A stretch of DNA of 64,000 bases from Paralithodes platypus (taxonomy: Eukaryota > Arthropoda > Malacostraca > Decapoda > Lithodidae). A model generated the notes under the pieces. The model was not told the DNA's origin. It saw nothing but the letters and a program-made list of their open reading frames with translations, and made no database searches. Of the stretch, positions 21,111-34,000 are shown piece by piece (within the stretch, counting starts at the first letter, position 1; the number at the start of each line of letters is the position of its first letter). The translations under genes and the position numbers were made by a program. The DNA is taken from the NCBI GenBank assembly GCA_032716605.1, contig CM064517.1:26095876-26159875 (forward strand), read 5' to 3'.

Positions 21111-21848
21111 GTTGTTATATTCAGTCAATCCTTCACCTTACAGAAACATAAAACAATGTCATTATGAATACAAAGTGTGCAGTACAGTATTTATGACCAA
21201 GTTTCTAGCATAAAACAAATGTATTTCATGAGGCAATTATTGTACTACCAACTTGGTTTAAAGTTTTATGTATGGCATAGGAAGATACTGATATAGTTAA
21301 TGTCACTGATAGCAAATCTGAAAGTTTGTAAAATACTGTACAGGTATCCGTATCAGAAATGGATTGTTCAGCCATCTGAGGGGGTAAAAGAGTACCTTAT
21401 AATGTATCTGACTCAATGAGACTACTAAAGTGTCATATGAGAAATATGTATTGTCAATTTTTTCTGGAATCTTTAGCACTGGTATTAGAAACCAGGTTGA
21501 AGGTAGATAAATAGGTGACTTCATTGTATTAGAGATTTACCTCATAAGCAGCCATACAATTTTTGACGATAAAAGTTTAGGGAAAGAGAATAATTGTGTC
21601 ATTAACAGCTTTATGAAGTCACCTATGTTCCAGGATACTGGCTTATTTACCCACCAGAGGATTAACAAAGTAAAGCATACAGAGATAGGTAGAGTTTTTT
21701 GTATGCCCTCCTGTTTATCTTTAACCTTTATAGTCAATATATGAGGAAGCAAATATCAAATATAAGGTCTATGGCTACTTAATTTAGCTATTAACTTCAT
21801 TTGAAAAACATTAAATGAACCACCCACTTAAGAGGAATATCCCAAATT
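21111..21848. other. Region downstream of the carrier gene, nothing recognised
   Basis: AT-rich. On the minus strand it would lie 3' of the carrier gene's stop. No repeat or gene is supported. Confidence 0.35.
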
Positions 21849-21854
21849 TTTATT
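21849..21854 (-). terminator. Candidate polyadenylation signal of the SLC17-like gene
   Basis: Reverse-strand AATAAA starts 30 bases after the stop codon at 21884. It would give a very short 3' UTR; further AATAAA-like hexamers lie downstream, so its use is unproven. Confidence 0.4.
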
Positions 21855-21883
21855 GTAGCAAACTATATGCCCTCAACCCCGGG

Positions 21884-22039
21884 TCATAGAACTGGGTTTG
21901 CAGAGCTCTGTGTGTAGTAGATGATGGCTGCGGTGAAGTTGATGGTGCCGGCCAAAAAGAACACCGGGAACCACCGACCATGAGAGGCAACCACCAGACC
22001 CGCTGTCAGGGGACCACACAGGATGCCAGGGATAGTGGC
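21884..22039 (-). CDS. SLC17-like carrier, last coding exon (residues 359-409)
   Basis: Acceptor CTTCCCCAG|GCC, then ATIPGILCGPLTAG (helix 11 region), HGRWFPVFFLAGTINFTAA (helix 12), a short tail, and TGA at 21884-21886. The beginning of this exon is repeated twice upstream in decayed form. Confidence 0.88.
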   Translation of the reverse strand, partial: ATIPGILCGPLTAGLVVASHGRWFPVFFLAGTINFTAAIIYYTQSSANPVL

Positions 22040-25000
22040 CTGGGGAAGAGGGAGGGATTTATATATTATAGTTATACATGAAAATATTGATACTACTGTA
22101 CAAAACAAAATACAGTACTCTGCTCTTTCATTCTATAATATAACCCTACAGTACTATAATATTCACAAGGTACTACAGTACCAATATTAAAAGTCGTTAG
22201 TGGACCACACAGTATGACCGGGATAGTAGCCTGCGACAGAGGGAGGGATTTAGTTAACCTCAAAAATATTGTCACATAAACAATATATAAAATACTGCTA
22301 TAATAAGATGCACACCAGCCGTTTTACTTCATAACTCTACTCTCAAGCACTACTAATAATTAAAAGTTTTCAGTGAACTAGACAGGATGCCTGGGATAGT
22401 GCCTAGCTTCACACCATTGTAAAAAAATAGTGTTAAAAAGATACATAGAAGACCTCTGAGTTGGACGAACCCTAAGTTGAGTGGTTATTTCCACATACAG
22501 TAGTTGTTGTTGTTGTTCCCCAAGCTGCCTGGCCGAACAGCCCCAAGGCCCCGAGTAAGGCCAAGGCCATAAACGAGCGCCCCCACAGAACCCTCCCTGC
22601 CGACCACAATAAAGCCTGGGTGACCGAAGCCACTCCATGGCGGGGAGCTGAGAGGGTGCGTAAACGCCCGGGAAACCAAAGCCCCACCCAGGGCCCTGTG
22701 CCCCTCAGCAATTATGAAGAGAAAGTTGAGGGGCAAAGGAATAATGTGACGCTTTAGCTTCCAATCTTGGTAGATTGGGAGGTCAATCCACGGAAGAGAC
22801 GCCGTCACTTGAGATCTAGAAAATATATAAGTAAAAGGAACAGTGCTATGAAAACATTGGTTAAGGGCCTTGGGTTTGAACAAAAACATAAAAACACTGA
22901 TATTTGGTATTGATAAATACGCTCAATGTAATTGAGCGTATTTATCAATACCAAATATCAGTGTTTTTTTTATGTTTTGTTCAAACCCAAGGCCCTTAAC
23001 CTTGGGATCTGTTAGTGGCCACCTAACTAATACTAGACGATCTGTCCAGTCTGTTCGGTGAGCGTTTTTATCAATACCAAATATCAGTGTGGAATGTTTT
23101 CATAGATTTTGATTAGTTCCTTTGCGTTTATCTTGTGTCATCCTAGTTTTGGTTTGTTTATTTTGCAAGTTTTACACTATAATAGGTTGTCCTCACAGGG
23201 TATGAGTCCGCTTGGGGGCATTTTGTGTATGACTCACTCATTAACCTGACAAGCGCGATATAGACCTAGGTGCTAGGGTAGTTATTTGTGCATTTCTAGC
23301 CCTGGATTCTGACAGAATTCATTATATTTACAATATAAAGAATTATTTGTTTTCGGTATGCTTTTATTTTACATATATGATGTATATATGAACCTTCAAG
23401 AGTGCTAAAATAAGTGGGAAAACCATTTGGGTGGTGAAAAACGAAGATATTGGCCACCCGGTCATAATCTCAGGCGAGAGAGAGCCACAGGCAGCCCTCC
23501 CCTCTCGCTGTCTGGGAGTCAACTGAGACGAGCGGGGCGGTGTGTGCCGGTGTCTGGGTGTTGCATAACGATCTTTTATGCAACCCACTTGTGCTACATT
23601 ATCGCGGGAGAGAAAAATAACCGATAAATGATGATAATAAGAGGATAAATAGGTGATAATTGAGGAGGGGGGGGAGGGGGGAAGGAGGGGAGGGGTGAGA
23701 AACACATGGATGAGTACTAGAGGGGAATTATCTCACCTAGAGACAAAATCCTTTGTTTTGATAGGCCCTTTTTTTTTTTGGAAGGCTTTTTTTATGGTCT
23801 TGCTTCCGTGAGGCCTATCGCGTTCCCTATAGGAAGCCTTCCGTGAGGCCTATCGCGCTTGCCGGGTTAAGGGGAGTAAGGCGTCCGGCAATAGATATTA
23901 GGGGGTAATGGTAGACTTCTCCTATGAGGATGGGGGTTAACATTCCCCGCCTTATCACTAAAAGACATGCTGTAAACACGTATAGATTAGTCCTCTTCTA
24001 TGGTAGCCTTTTTGTGAGATCAGCTTGCAATACCTGATTCTACAGCTAACTCACCATGTGACTCCGAATCTCCTACGTTTATAGACTAGGCATGCTTTTT
24101 TTGTTTTCTTTGTCCATCGTCAGGTCATACGTAGCTCTATAATATAAGTCTACTTTGTGCTTATATAATTTTGTACTAATGATTAAAATAAAGTAACTAA
24201 GGATAGTTTTTAACTCACAATTGTATTAGATATTGCAAATGTGAGGCCTGCATGATTAGGTGCAAGATCAGCATGGTTACTTAGATGACCGGAGGAGTTG
24301 GCAGCACACAGACCCATTGCCATAGACACAACTCTGTTAAGGTAGGACCACAAATAATAATTAACATACAAATATGTAACTAAATAATATATACCGTATA
24401 TAAAATAAAAACTAATGTCATAGATTATGAAAAACTTAAATTTAAAAGTTAATGTTAATATTAGGTTTAATACCAGTAATCAGGAAGAACAATTGTATAG
24501 TCATAAATCTATTACCGGTACCTAGTATTGAACATATAAATTGGTATTATAGGATGAGCAATAATATTCTCATTTAATATTACACATGATAAGGATTTTA
24601 CCTATAGCTGCATCTTCAATGCATTATTTCCACATACCAGGTATTGATTTTTATTAGTAATTTTGTTGGAATATTGTTCGGTTCTGGTTTTATTTGTTCT
24701 GGAAGTTTTACATTTTAAAATGGTCACTATTTTACATCAAAAGTGTATATCAAAGACAATATTATACAGATACTTACAAAACAGCAATAACCAAGTTGGA
24801 AACTTCAGGGAACAAGGCAAGACATATCCCTGGTCCCACGAGCCCAAACAATGTCATAAGGCGACGAACTTTGATCACTGGCCAACCTACCAAAATAATT
24901 TGATCGGCGAGGTGTCCCCATCCTGTAATGTAAAAGTCACATGAGTACCGGTACTATACTGTACTGTAGTCTGTTTTTTCCCCGCTGATGGTAATTTAAT

Positions 25001-28000
25001 AATTTAGCAGCCGATATCTCGATACCTAATGGAAATATATGAAACTATAATGGAATTAAGAAGTCCTTGCATGACAGTGTGGTAATCCCGACATTGACTT
25101 ACAGGAGCGAAGCATGGACGTTGTTGGAGACGCAAACCAAGAGTGAGAGGGGTGGAAATGAGTTACTTGAGAAGTGCATGCGGAGTTACATGGAGAGATA
25201 GACGGATGAATGAGAACGTACGAGAACGGTGTGGTGTGGATATAGACGTGCTGGAAAGTTTGAAAAGGAACACCTTGAGATGGTTCGGCCATGTGGAACA
25301 TATGGGAAATGAGAGAATGACTAAGAGAGTGTATGAGAGTGAGGTGGAAGGATGGAGTTAAAAAGTATATGCATGAAAGTGGTGCTGGAGGGGAAGAGGG
25401 GCGTCGACTGACTGGGGACAGGTGCATGGGGGCGTTTCGTTCGTGGCCACCCCTTCGGGGATCACTGCGTCTGGCAATAGATAGATGGATAATGTGTCTG
25501 AATCATATAAATACCAAGTTATCATAATTACCAACATATTTTGAAACAAAATCATTGTAGTAGATTAGTAATGAAGAGGAGGATTTGACAATTTACCTTC
25601 AGCTAAAAATAAACAACTATAGTGAATTGTAGCACAATACAGTTCTGTTGACCCTTTGACTATGGGAGACCTATTGTGATCATAATAAAAGTATATAAAC
25701 GGGATATAGTAAGGTAATGATTTGTATTATTATTATTGTTATATTAGCATTATAGGTTTATTTATTTTGTATTTATGTATTTCTGTCTATTGCCAGACGC
25801 CGTGATCCCGAAGGGGTGGCCACGAACAAAACACCCCCATGCACTTCTGTCCCCAATCAGTCGACGCCCCTCCTCCCATCCAGCACCGCTTCTTAACTCC
25901 AACCTTCCACCTCTCTCTCGGTCTACCTCTCCCTCTCATACACTCGCTTAGTCATTCTCTCGCTTCCCATATGTTCCACATGGCCGAACCATCTCAAGGT
26001 GTTCCTTTTTACACTTTCCAACACATCTACATCCACACCACACCTCTCTCGTACTTCCTCATTCGTCTGTCTATCCCTCCATGTAACTCCGCATGCACTT
26101 CTCAAGTAACTCATTTCCACCCCTCTCACTCTTGGTTTGAGTCTCTCCACCAACGTCCATGCTTCGCTCCCGTAAGTCAATGTCGGGATTACCACACTGT
26201 CATGCAAGGATTTCTTTACTTCCATGCTGACCACCCCATTTCTTGTTACTGTTTTCAGCGTTCCTATAACCCTCTCCCGCACTTCTTCATCCATACTCCC
26301 GCCTTTACTCAACACACTGCCCAAATACTTAGATGAGCAGACATTCTCCATAGCCTGACCATTCTACCTCACCTCACACTCTGTGACTGCACCTCTTTCA
26401 AAGATCATAAACTTGCTCTTCCCCGCATTTACTTTCATTTATTTACATTTATTATATTTTTTCTGTCTCAATCTTGGGACTAGGCTGTTCAGTAGCCTGT
26501 AATGTACACCCTATGTGGTGGATTGTGTTCTTTTATTTAATAATTTTAATTTTAGTAAGCGTTGTTTCCACATAGCGATTTTGATAATTTAATTTGACTT
26601 TATATTGTCCTTGTCCCAATTTTGGTTTGTTTAGTTTGCAAGTTTTACATTTTAACTCATGCATGGCCTCAAAATTATCGATTGAAGCTTCTAGATGTTC
26701 GGTGACTTCACACCTCTTGGTTTTCTGCCTTCACCCTGTTTATTTGATTTTTCTATTTTCCTGATACTTTCAACCAAGCGTTACTATAAAAATGGATTTG
26801 ATTTTGCTTTAACCGATGACTAAATATTTGTGCAACATGTAATAACATCTCTACAATTTCCATCAGGCAATATTGATAATTTATTGCAGGATGAGTATTT
26901 TTTCAAAAAAAACAAAATAAAAAATAAATATATATATATACAGTATACTGTATATAAAACAACTTGGCCATTTGGAATCTTCATGAGCTGAAAATGTTAA
27001 ACCTACCACTGAAGTGGATATTAAAAGAAAATATGATAATATAATAATAATAATAATAGTTCTTAACCCGGGAGCTGCGGGGAGACTCTTAAGAGTTCCC
27101 CCGGCGCACTGCGGGAAGACTCTTAAGAGTCAGAGAAAATAAAAATCAACTTTTGACATCGAAAAAATTTTTTTTTTTTATATTTTTTTTTTTTTATTTT
27201 TTTTTTTTTTTTGGCCCCTGGGCCATGCAAAATCTCAGTCCTCTACCTCCCCTCCTTCCCCACTTTCCTCCTCTCCTTCAGTTATCACCTATTTTCCCTG
27301 TTATTCCCTTATTCTGAGGTATATTTTCGTGCTAACATTAGAAATCCGATTGGAGGGTGTGGTCATCACTGATAGCAAGCGAGTGCAAGAGAGAGAGAGA
27401 GTATCGATCGACTGTGTCTCAGTGGCCTTGGGGGAAATTGGCGGGAAAGCAGATTGCCTCACCCATACATTATACAACTCGCGGGCTATATCTCCGATTT
27501 TGACCATCCAAACGCTGTTTTCACTCGTTTTATTGTTGTTTCAGGTTAATACCTTTATAATCAACCCATAATAGGCGCATATGGATAAATATTAATGCTA
27601 TTAATGGCACAATGAATATTTTAGTGACGGAAACACCTCAAATACGTCAGCACAGGGGGACGTTTCCAATTACCCCCATGCGCACTTCAGAGGTTAAAGC
27701 TAGCGCATGCTAAGCTAGCTAAGGATAGCTCAATAAGGCCGATTAGGCGTATTTCCATTGGGGTCCTGTACTACTACCCCATCCCTTTGCTCATGAGGGA
27801 TGGTAACGACTCAGTGCTTGTGAAAAATCTTTAATGCGTCGAGCGTGGGCGCGAACCCGGGCCTTCTGGGTGGAAGTCCGAGACGCTAGTCACTACACCA
27901 AGCGAGCCGCTAAGCTGTAAATCTATACAGTAGAGTACCTTAATGTTAAAATTATAACATGCCTGTAATATTGTAGACATTGTAGAAGTATCTGTAGGGA

Positions 28001-31000
28001 AAACAATTGCAGTTATATTTTTGCAAAGTACAGTACATAAGAGAAACGTTACAATCTCAAGAAAAAATAATGCTAGTACAGTACAGTACTTCAAATTTAA
28101 TTTTATCTTACCAACAGCACAAAGAGAGTTGATGATATAAGGCACAGCGGTGAGACTCATGCTCTCCTTATTTGCCCCAAGAGTTCTGTGGAGGTAGGTG
28201 GGCAGCCACTGCATGATGATATAGTTACTCCAGTTCATAGCAAAGTGAGCGATGTAGATGGACCACAGGGACCAGTGACTCACCCACACCATCCATGACA
28301 CTGATTCTACCTCCTGCTAACAAAATAAGGAAATATATATTAATCTTTGCTGAAAATTGTTATTGAAAGATTCATCAGGTCTTAACATATGGCTAATTGG
28401 TACCTGCCAAATTTAAAATTTAATATATAATTTTCAAGTTTAATTTTGACATTTTTGAAGATACAGTCCAGACTGCATCGTTCACATAAAGGCATCTCAA
28501 TATCTTCCACTCTCTTCCCACCGATTCCAGCCTAGCTTCTATACCCATTAATGCAGAGCATATTAATAGACTGGAATGGATGAGAAGAGAATGATGTGAT
28601 GGATATGTGGGGTTAACCTCAGGGACGAGTTATCGAAAGAGGAATTAAAAAGGCGTCTGGGCATTAGAAGTATCAGTTAAGTGATGCCCGCCGACTTGGT
28701 TGGTTAACTTTGGACACATGAAGAGAATGGATGATTAGAAATCAGAAATAAGTTAATAAATGCCAGACTGTGAACATAAGGGAGCTGCGTGTAGGGGTAG
28801 ACCTAGAAAGGCATGGGATCAGGTACTTCAGTATGATCTCAAAACAAAGCACTTGACGACAGACAGCCCATGATAGGGTTGCCTGGAATGCCACCATTTA
28901 GGCGGCAGTTGTCAGTTTTTTGGGGGGAATAAAAGTATATGGTCAGACTAAAACCACGATATCTGTGGATAAATCGTTAAACTTTAAAGTCTATGTAGTA
29001 TTTTAATACCTTTTCAATAAGCTGCTGTCCTTCCTCATCCACATCCAGCTGTGATGGAGGGTTGTGGTAGGTGAGCAGCCAAAACACCACCCACACCAGG
29101 CCCAGAGCACCAAACAGCTCAAAGCTCAAACGCCAGTCCATGTGAGGTACAAACTGAAATTATTATCATGACTATACTACTGTATATTTTATTCAAATTA
29201 ACTTGGCAGCATAGTTCACTCTTCTCTTCAAAGTTGATCCTGATTGGTTTAATTTATTCTCTTCCTTAGGATATAATATAGCTAAGCTCTATATTTTGCA
29301 GCATGAAAGTCCACACCATGCATCACTGCCAATGCCATGGCCTTCTTTAGGGACTCAGGGCTGTTTGGCCAGGCAGTTTAGGGCATGACAACAGCAACAA
29401 CCAATGCTAGTTGAATCATAATATTTTAAGGGTGAGGATTTCCTGCCAAGTTAATTTAAGAAGGTTATAATGCCAAGAGCAATCATAATACCTTTTGCAA
29501 TTATCTGGCTTCGTTATCCTGGAAATCACCATTGTACAGTACTGCACAGTACTACCATCCTATTACTGTATTACTAGAGATATGCAACCATATTGGAATT
29601 ACTAAAGTACAGTTACGTGACAGATTATGGCAAGATAATGATCATTATTATTTTAATTGGCAACATTACTGTAGTTATACATTAGTTTTGATAACATTAA
29701 CACACTAATAGTCAGTGCTGTTAAAAGTACTGGACAGTATTGCATTGTAAAGTATACATTATAGTTACTGTACATAATATTTTTTTACTTCTAGTAATAC
29801 AACACCTTGACTCTTCCGTGGAAGGCCCCGGGTTCGCTCCCTGGCTGGAACGCTGTAGGTTTCTTGACGTACGGTCATGGCTTTCTGTACCCAAAGCTGC
29901 ACTGGCAGATATTAGAGGTGCGGTACATCAGTGTCACATATGCAAGTACCTGATTAGCATGTTACACTGATTACAGACTATATTCATATCCACAGCCATT
30001 TCAACAGTACTGTACAATAGTACAGTACTGTATTCCACATGTACTCCCACACACTAAACACACCAATGGGCGGTCGGGCATTAGTAACCTTCGCCCATGA
30101 ACAAAAACAAGTTAGATAATCAAATTTGTTGCCTCGGTATATGGAAGCATATGAAGGTGATTCATTCAGGGCCACCCTCTCTCAGGGATTAAGGCATCTG
30201 GCAATAGATAGATAGATAAACAGAACTACAGTACATTACGGTATACAGTATAGCTTTATGAAGAATTGTCCATCACAAAATGCTAACAGTGATGAAATAC
30301 ATTGCAACATAAACTTCTGGTTCCTAATTCTACTGTATCTCATCTACTTGTAATTTTTTAAGTAATTAAAAAGTTTAGGGATAAATATCTTATTGTAAAA
30401 CCATTGAGCATATTACTTATATATAATAATTAACAATTGGTATTACATAATATTAATAGTCTTTTGTGTGTTAATAAATAGTAACTGTGTATAATTATTA
30501 ATACAGTCATTGTATCAGCAAATGTAACAAAGGATAGTAAAATATAACCCACCAATGATGCTACTGTTTGACCCACAGAGCCTGCAGCCACTAGGTACCC
30601 AAAGGCTCGACTTCGCTCCTCAGCCGGTACATGTTGAGCAAACAGTTGAAAGATTGTTGGTAAACCTGAAATAACGAAATATGTTATGTATCAACCTTTC
30701 TATATGGGGCAGACCATCCGAGTAATACACGGTGATCGAATTAGTATGCAAAAGTACTATCCCAAAATATTATTAGTTAGATTAATATATTCTAGTGTCA
30801 AAATGTACCTAACTATCGTACATTTTGATAGAAAATGTATTAATCAAATAGTTATTTGTTGGTGCCAGTAATAGTTTTATTGATTTTGCGTACTAACTGG
30901 AACAACTGCATATGAATGAGCTTGTCTACCCTAGTACTAATTACAATGGCACTCTAATTACACTGAAACGGTGAATGTGTTTATTGGGTGTTTTTGATAC

Positions 31001-34000
31001 GGGCATTGAGAGGCCACAAAACTTTAAAAACCCTACTTAGGTATTTGTTGTCACTCTGAATTTATACAATAATATACATTAATCTTCAATTCTATAGCAA
31101 AACAAATAATAACACATTAACCCCCTGAGGCGCAGAACGTGATTTGCGTGTTTTGTTACATACTGTACATTATATCTTGAAATACCCCAGATGCACCTTG
31201 AAAATTATAATTTAGTTACCCCTAACCTCTTGCAACACAGAGACTTCTACTCACAGCCCTCAGTGTCGCTCTAGAGCTCGGGGAGTAAAGATATTCGCCG
31301 CCAGGGCTCTCGCCTCAAGATACATCCGGGCGGCAATGATACATCTTTTTAACCCCTCAAATGCTATTCCCACTTCTTTTATTGCTCTTAAATGTTCATA
31401 TTAAAAGTAAAATAGGCACATATGGATAAGTAATAATGATATATATGGTAAATATACAATTTTTGTCAGGAATTAACCAAAATACCTTCGCCTGGCAGGA
31501 CATTTGAAATACCATAGCTTCGCCTTTCTTGGGTTAATTAAATTTTCCTAAGTGCACATAAATATACAGTATATATAAATTAAATTGGCATCTATCCGCC
31601 TCAGGGGTTAATGTATTTTCATAATTTCTCCTTACCAAGACCTTCTCCAAATCCTAAAATAATTCTTGTAGCTATAAGCGCTGGGAGATAGGGAGCGGCT
31701 AGAGGTGTGACTGCTGTTGAGAGTGACCACAGTGCCACAGCAAAGCATAACACTTTTCGCCCCCCATATTTGTTTGCTGCACTTGCACCAATTATCTTAA
31801 ACAGAATAGTAAAACAGTAAACTAATATAAAAATATAAATAAAAACTGTAAAGATGATTTACATATACAGTAATCCAACACCATACAAAACTTTTTAAAA
31901 GTTGAATCAACAGGGTAATAATTACAGTATATATTATGATACAGTATACAGTTCATAAGTTCACTTTGTTATATATTTCAGTCCTCTTGTCATGATCATT
32001 ACAGTTTATCTACGGATGGCTGAAACATGAATCCAGATATCTAACTTAAACAACATAAGCTACACTCCTTGAGAGCTCTGTGGGAAAGCCCAGCCGTGGC
32101 CATGGCCTTCCTTAGAGACTCAGGGCTGTTCGGCCAGGCAGCTTAGGGAACGACAACAACAACAACCAGACTTAGGTTTCAGCCATCCAGACAAATCCGG
32201 ATGGCTGAAACATGAGTCCAGATATCGAACTTAAACAACCAGACTTAGGTTTCAGCCATCCAGACAAATCCGGATGGCTGACAAATTTACTAATTCCATA
32301 TAACAACGCTAGTGCGTTGTTATATGTGCGATTAGTTTGCTTGGGAAACAGATTAACTTGCTCATGTAGTAATGTACACCCTATGTGGTGGATGGTGTTC
32401 TTTTATTTATAAAGAAATATTATTTTGCTTAAGAGTTCTTTCCACATAGCGATTTTGATTAGTTATTTTGTCTTTTTACTGTGTTCGTCAAAGTTTTGGT
32501 TTGTTTATTTTGCAAGTTTCTGAAAGATCGGAGACAGAGGGTGCTGGTGAATAGACTAGGCTCGGGGTGGAGGGAAATTACAAGTGGGGTTCCTCAGGGA
32601 TCTGTGTTGGGACCACTACTGTTCGTTATATTTATCAACGACTTACCTGAAGTTATAACTAATGGAAATGAGGTATACCTGTATACGGATGACACTAAGC
32701 TGTATAGAAGAGTGAGGAGTAAGGAAGATGTGGGTTTGCTTCAAGGAGATGTGGAGGGCATGAAGGGATGGTCTGAGCATTGGTTAATGCCTTTTCATCC
32801 AAAAAAATGCAAGTACTGTACATGCGGATTGGGACAAGCAAGATAGACAAGGTAGGATACAGTATGTATGATGCGATGGAGGAAGTGAATGCAGAAAAGG
32901 ATATAGGAGTAGTGATAGACAATAAGTTAATTTTCTCAGAACATTTAGCGGAAAAGATAAACAAAGCCAATAGAATTGTTCGTCAAAGTTTTGGTTTGTT
33001 TATTTTGCAAGTTTCTGAAAGATCGGAGACAGAGGGTGCTGGTGAATGGACTAGGCTCGGGGTGGAGGGAAATTACAAGTGGGGTTCCTCAGGGATCTGT
33101 GTTGGGACCACTACTGTTCGTTATATTTATCAACGACTTACCTGAAGTTATAACTAATGGAAATGAGGTATACCTGTATACGGATGACACTAAGCTGTAT
33201 AGAAGAGTGAGGAGTAAGGAAGATGTGGGTTTGCTTCAAGGAGATGTGGAGGGCATGAAGGGATGGTCTGAGCATTGGTTAATGCCTTTTCATCCAAAAA
33301 AATGCAAGTACTGTACATGCGGATTGGGACAAGCAAGATAGACAAGGTAGGATACAGTATGTATGAAGCGATGGAGGAAGTGAATGCAGAAAAGGATATA
33401 GGAGTAGTGATAGACAATAAGTTAAATTTCTCAGAACATTTAGCGGAAAAGATAAACAAAGCCAATAGAATTGTAGGGCTGATAAGGACATTTGTGTCAC
33501 TTGACGAAGAAATCTTCAGGAATCTCTACAGCGCTGGTTAGGCCGCACCTGGAATATGCGAACCAGGTGTGGGCTCCATATATGGTAAAGGATATAGAAG
33601 CAGTGGAGAAAGTGCAGAGGAGAGCTAGCAAGCTAGTACCAACGTTGAAGAACGCGGGCTATGAGCAGAGGTTGATGACACTGGGGCTTCCGACACTGGC
33701 ATATAGGAGAAAGAGAGGGGATATGATAGAGACTTTTAAGATAGTGTCAGGAAAGTATGATGAGGATGTGTGTGAAGGTATCTTCTTGATGCGGGAGGGA
33801 ACAAGAACGAGAGGACACTCAAAGAAAATTTACAAAGAAAGAAATAGGCTTGAGAAGGCAAAGAACTCATTTTGTGATAGAGTGGTAAATGAGTGGAACG
33901 CACTGCCCCAGTATGTAGTCGATTCCGAATCAATAAGGGAGTTTGAAAGTAATTTTGATAAAGCATGGGGAAGACAAGATTTGAAGTTTGATTATAAGCA

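Noticed and set aside
25839..26336. Long open frame on + (165 codons)
   Set aside because: Antisense to LINE codons with recognised motifs on the minus strand; the frame is open because of C/T-rich composition. The same holds for 40347-40832, 40925-41426, 41814-42146 and 52036-53104.
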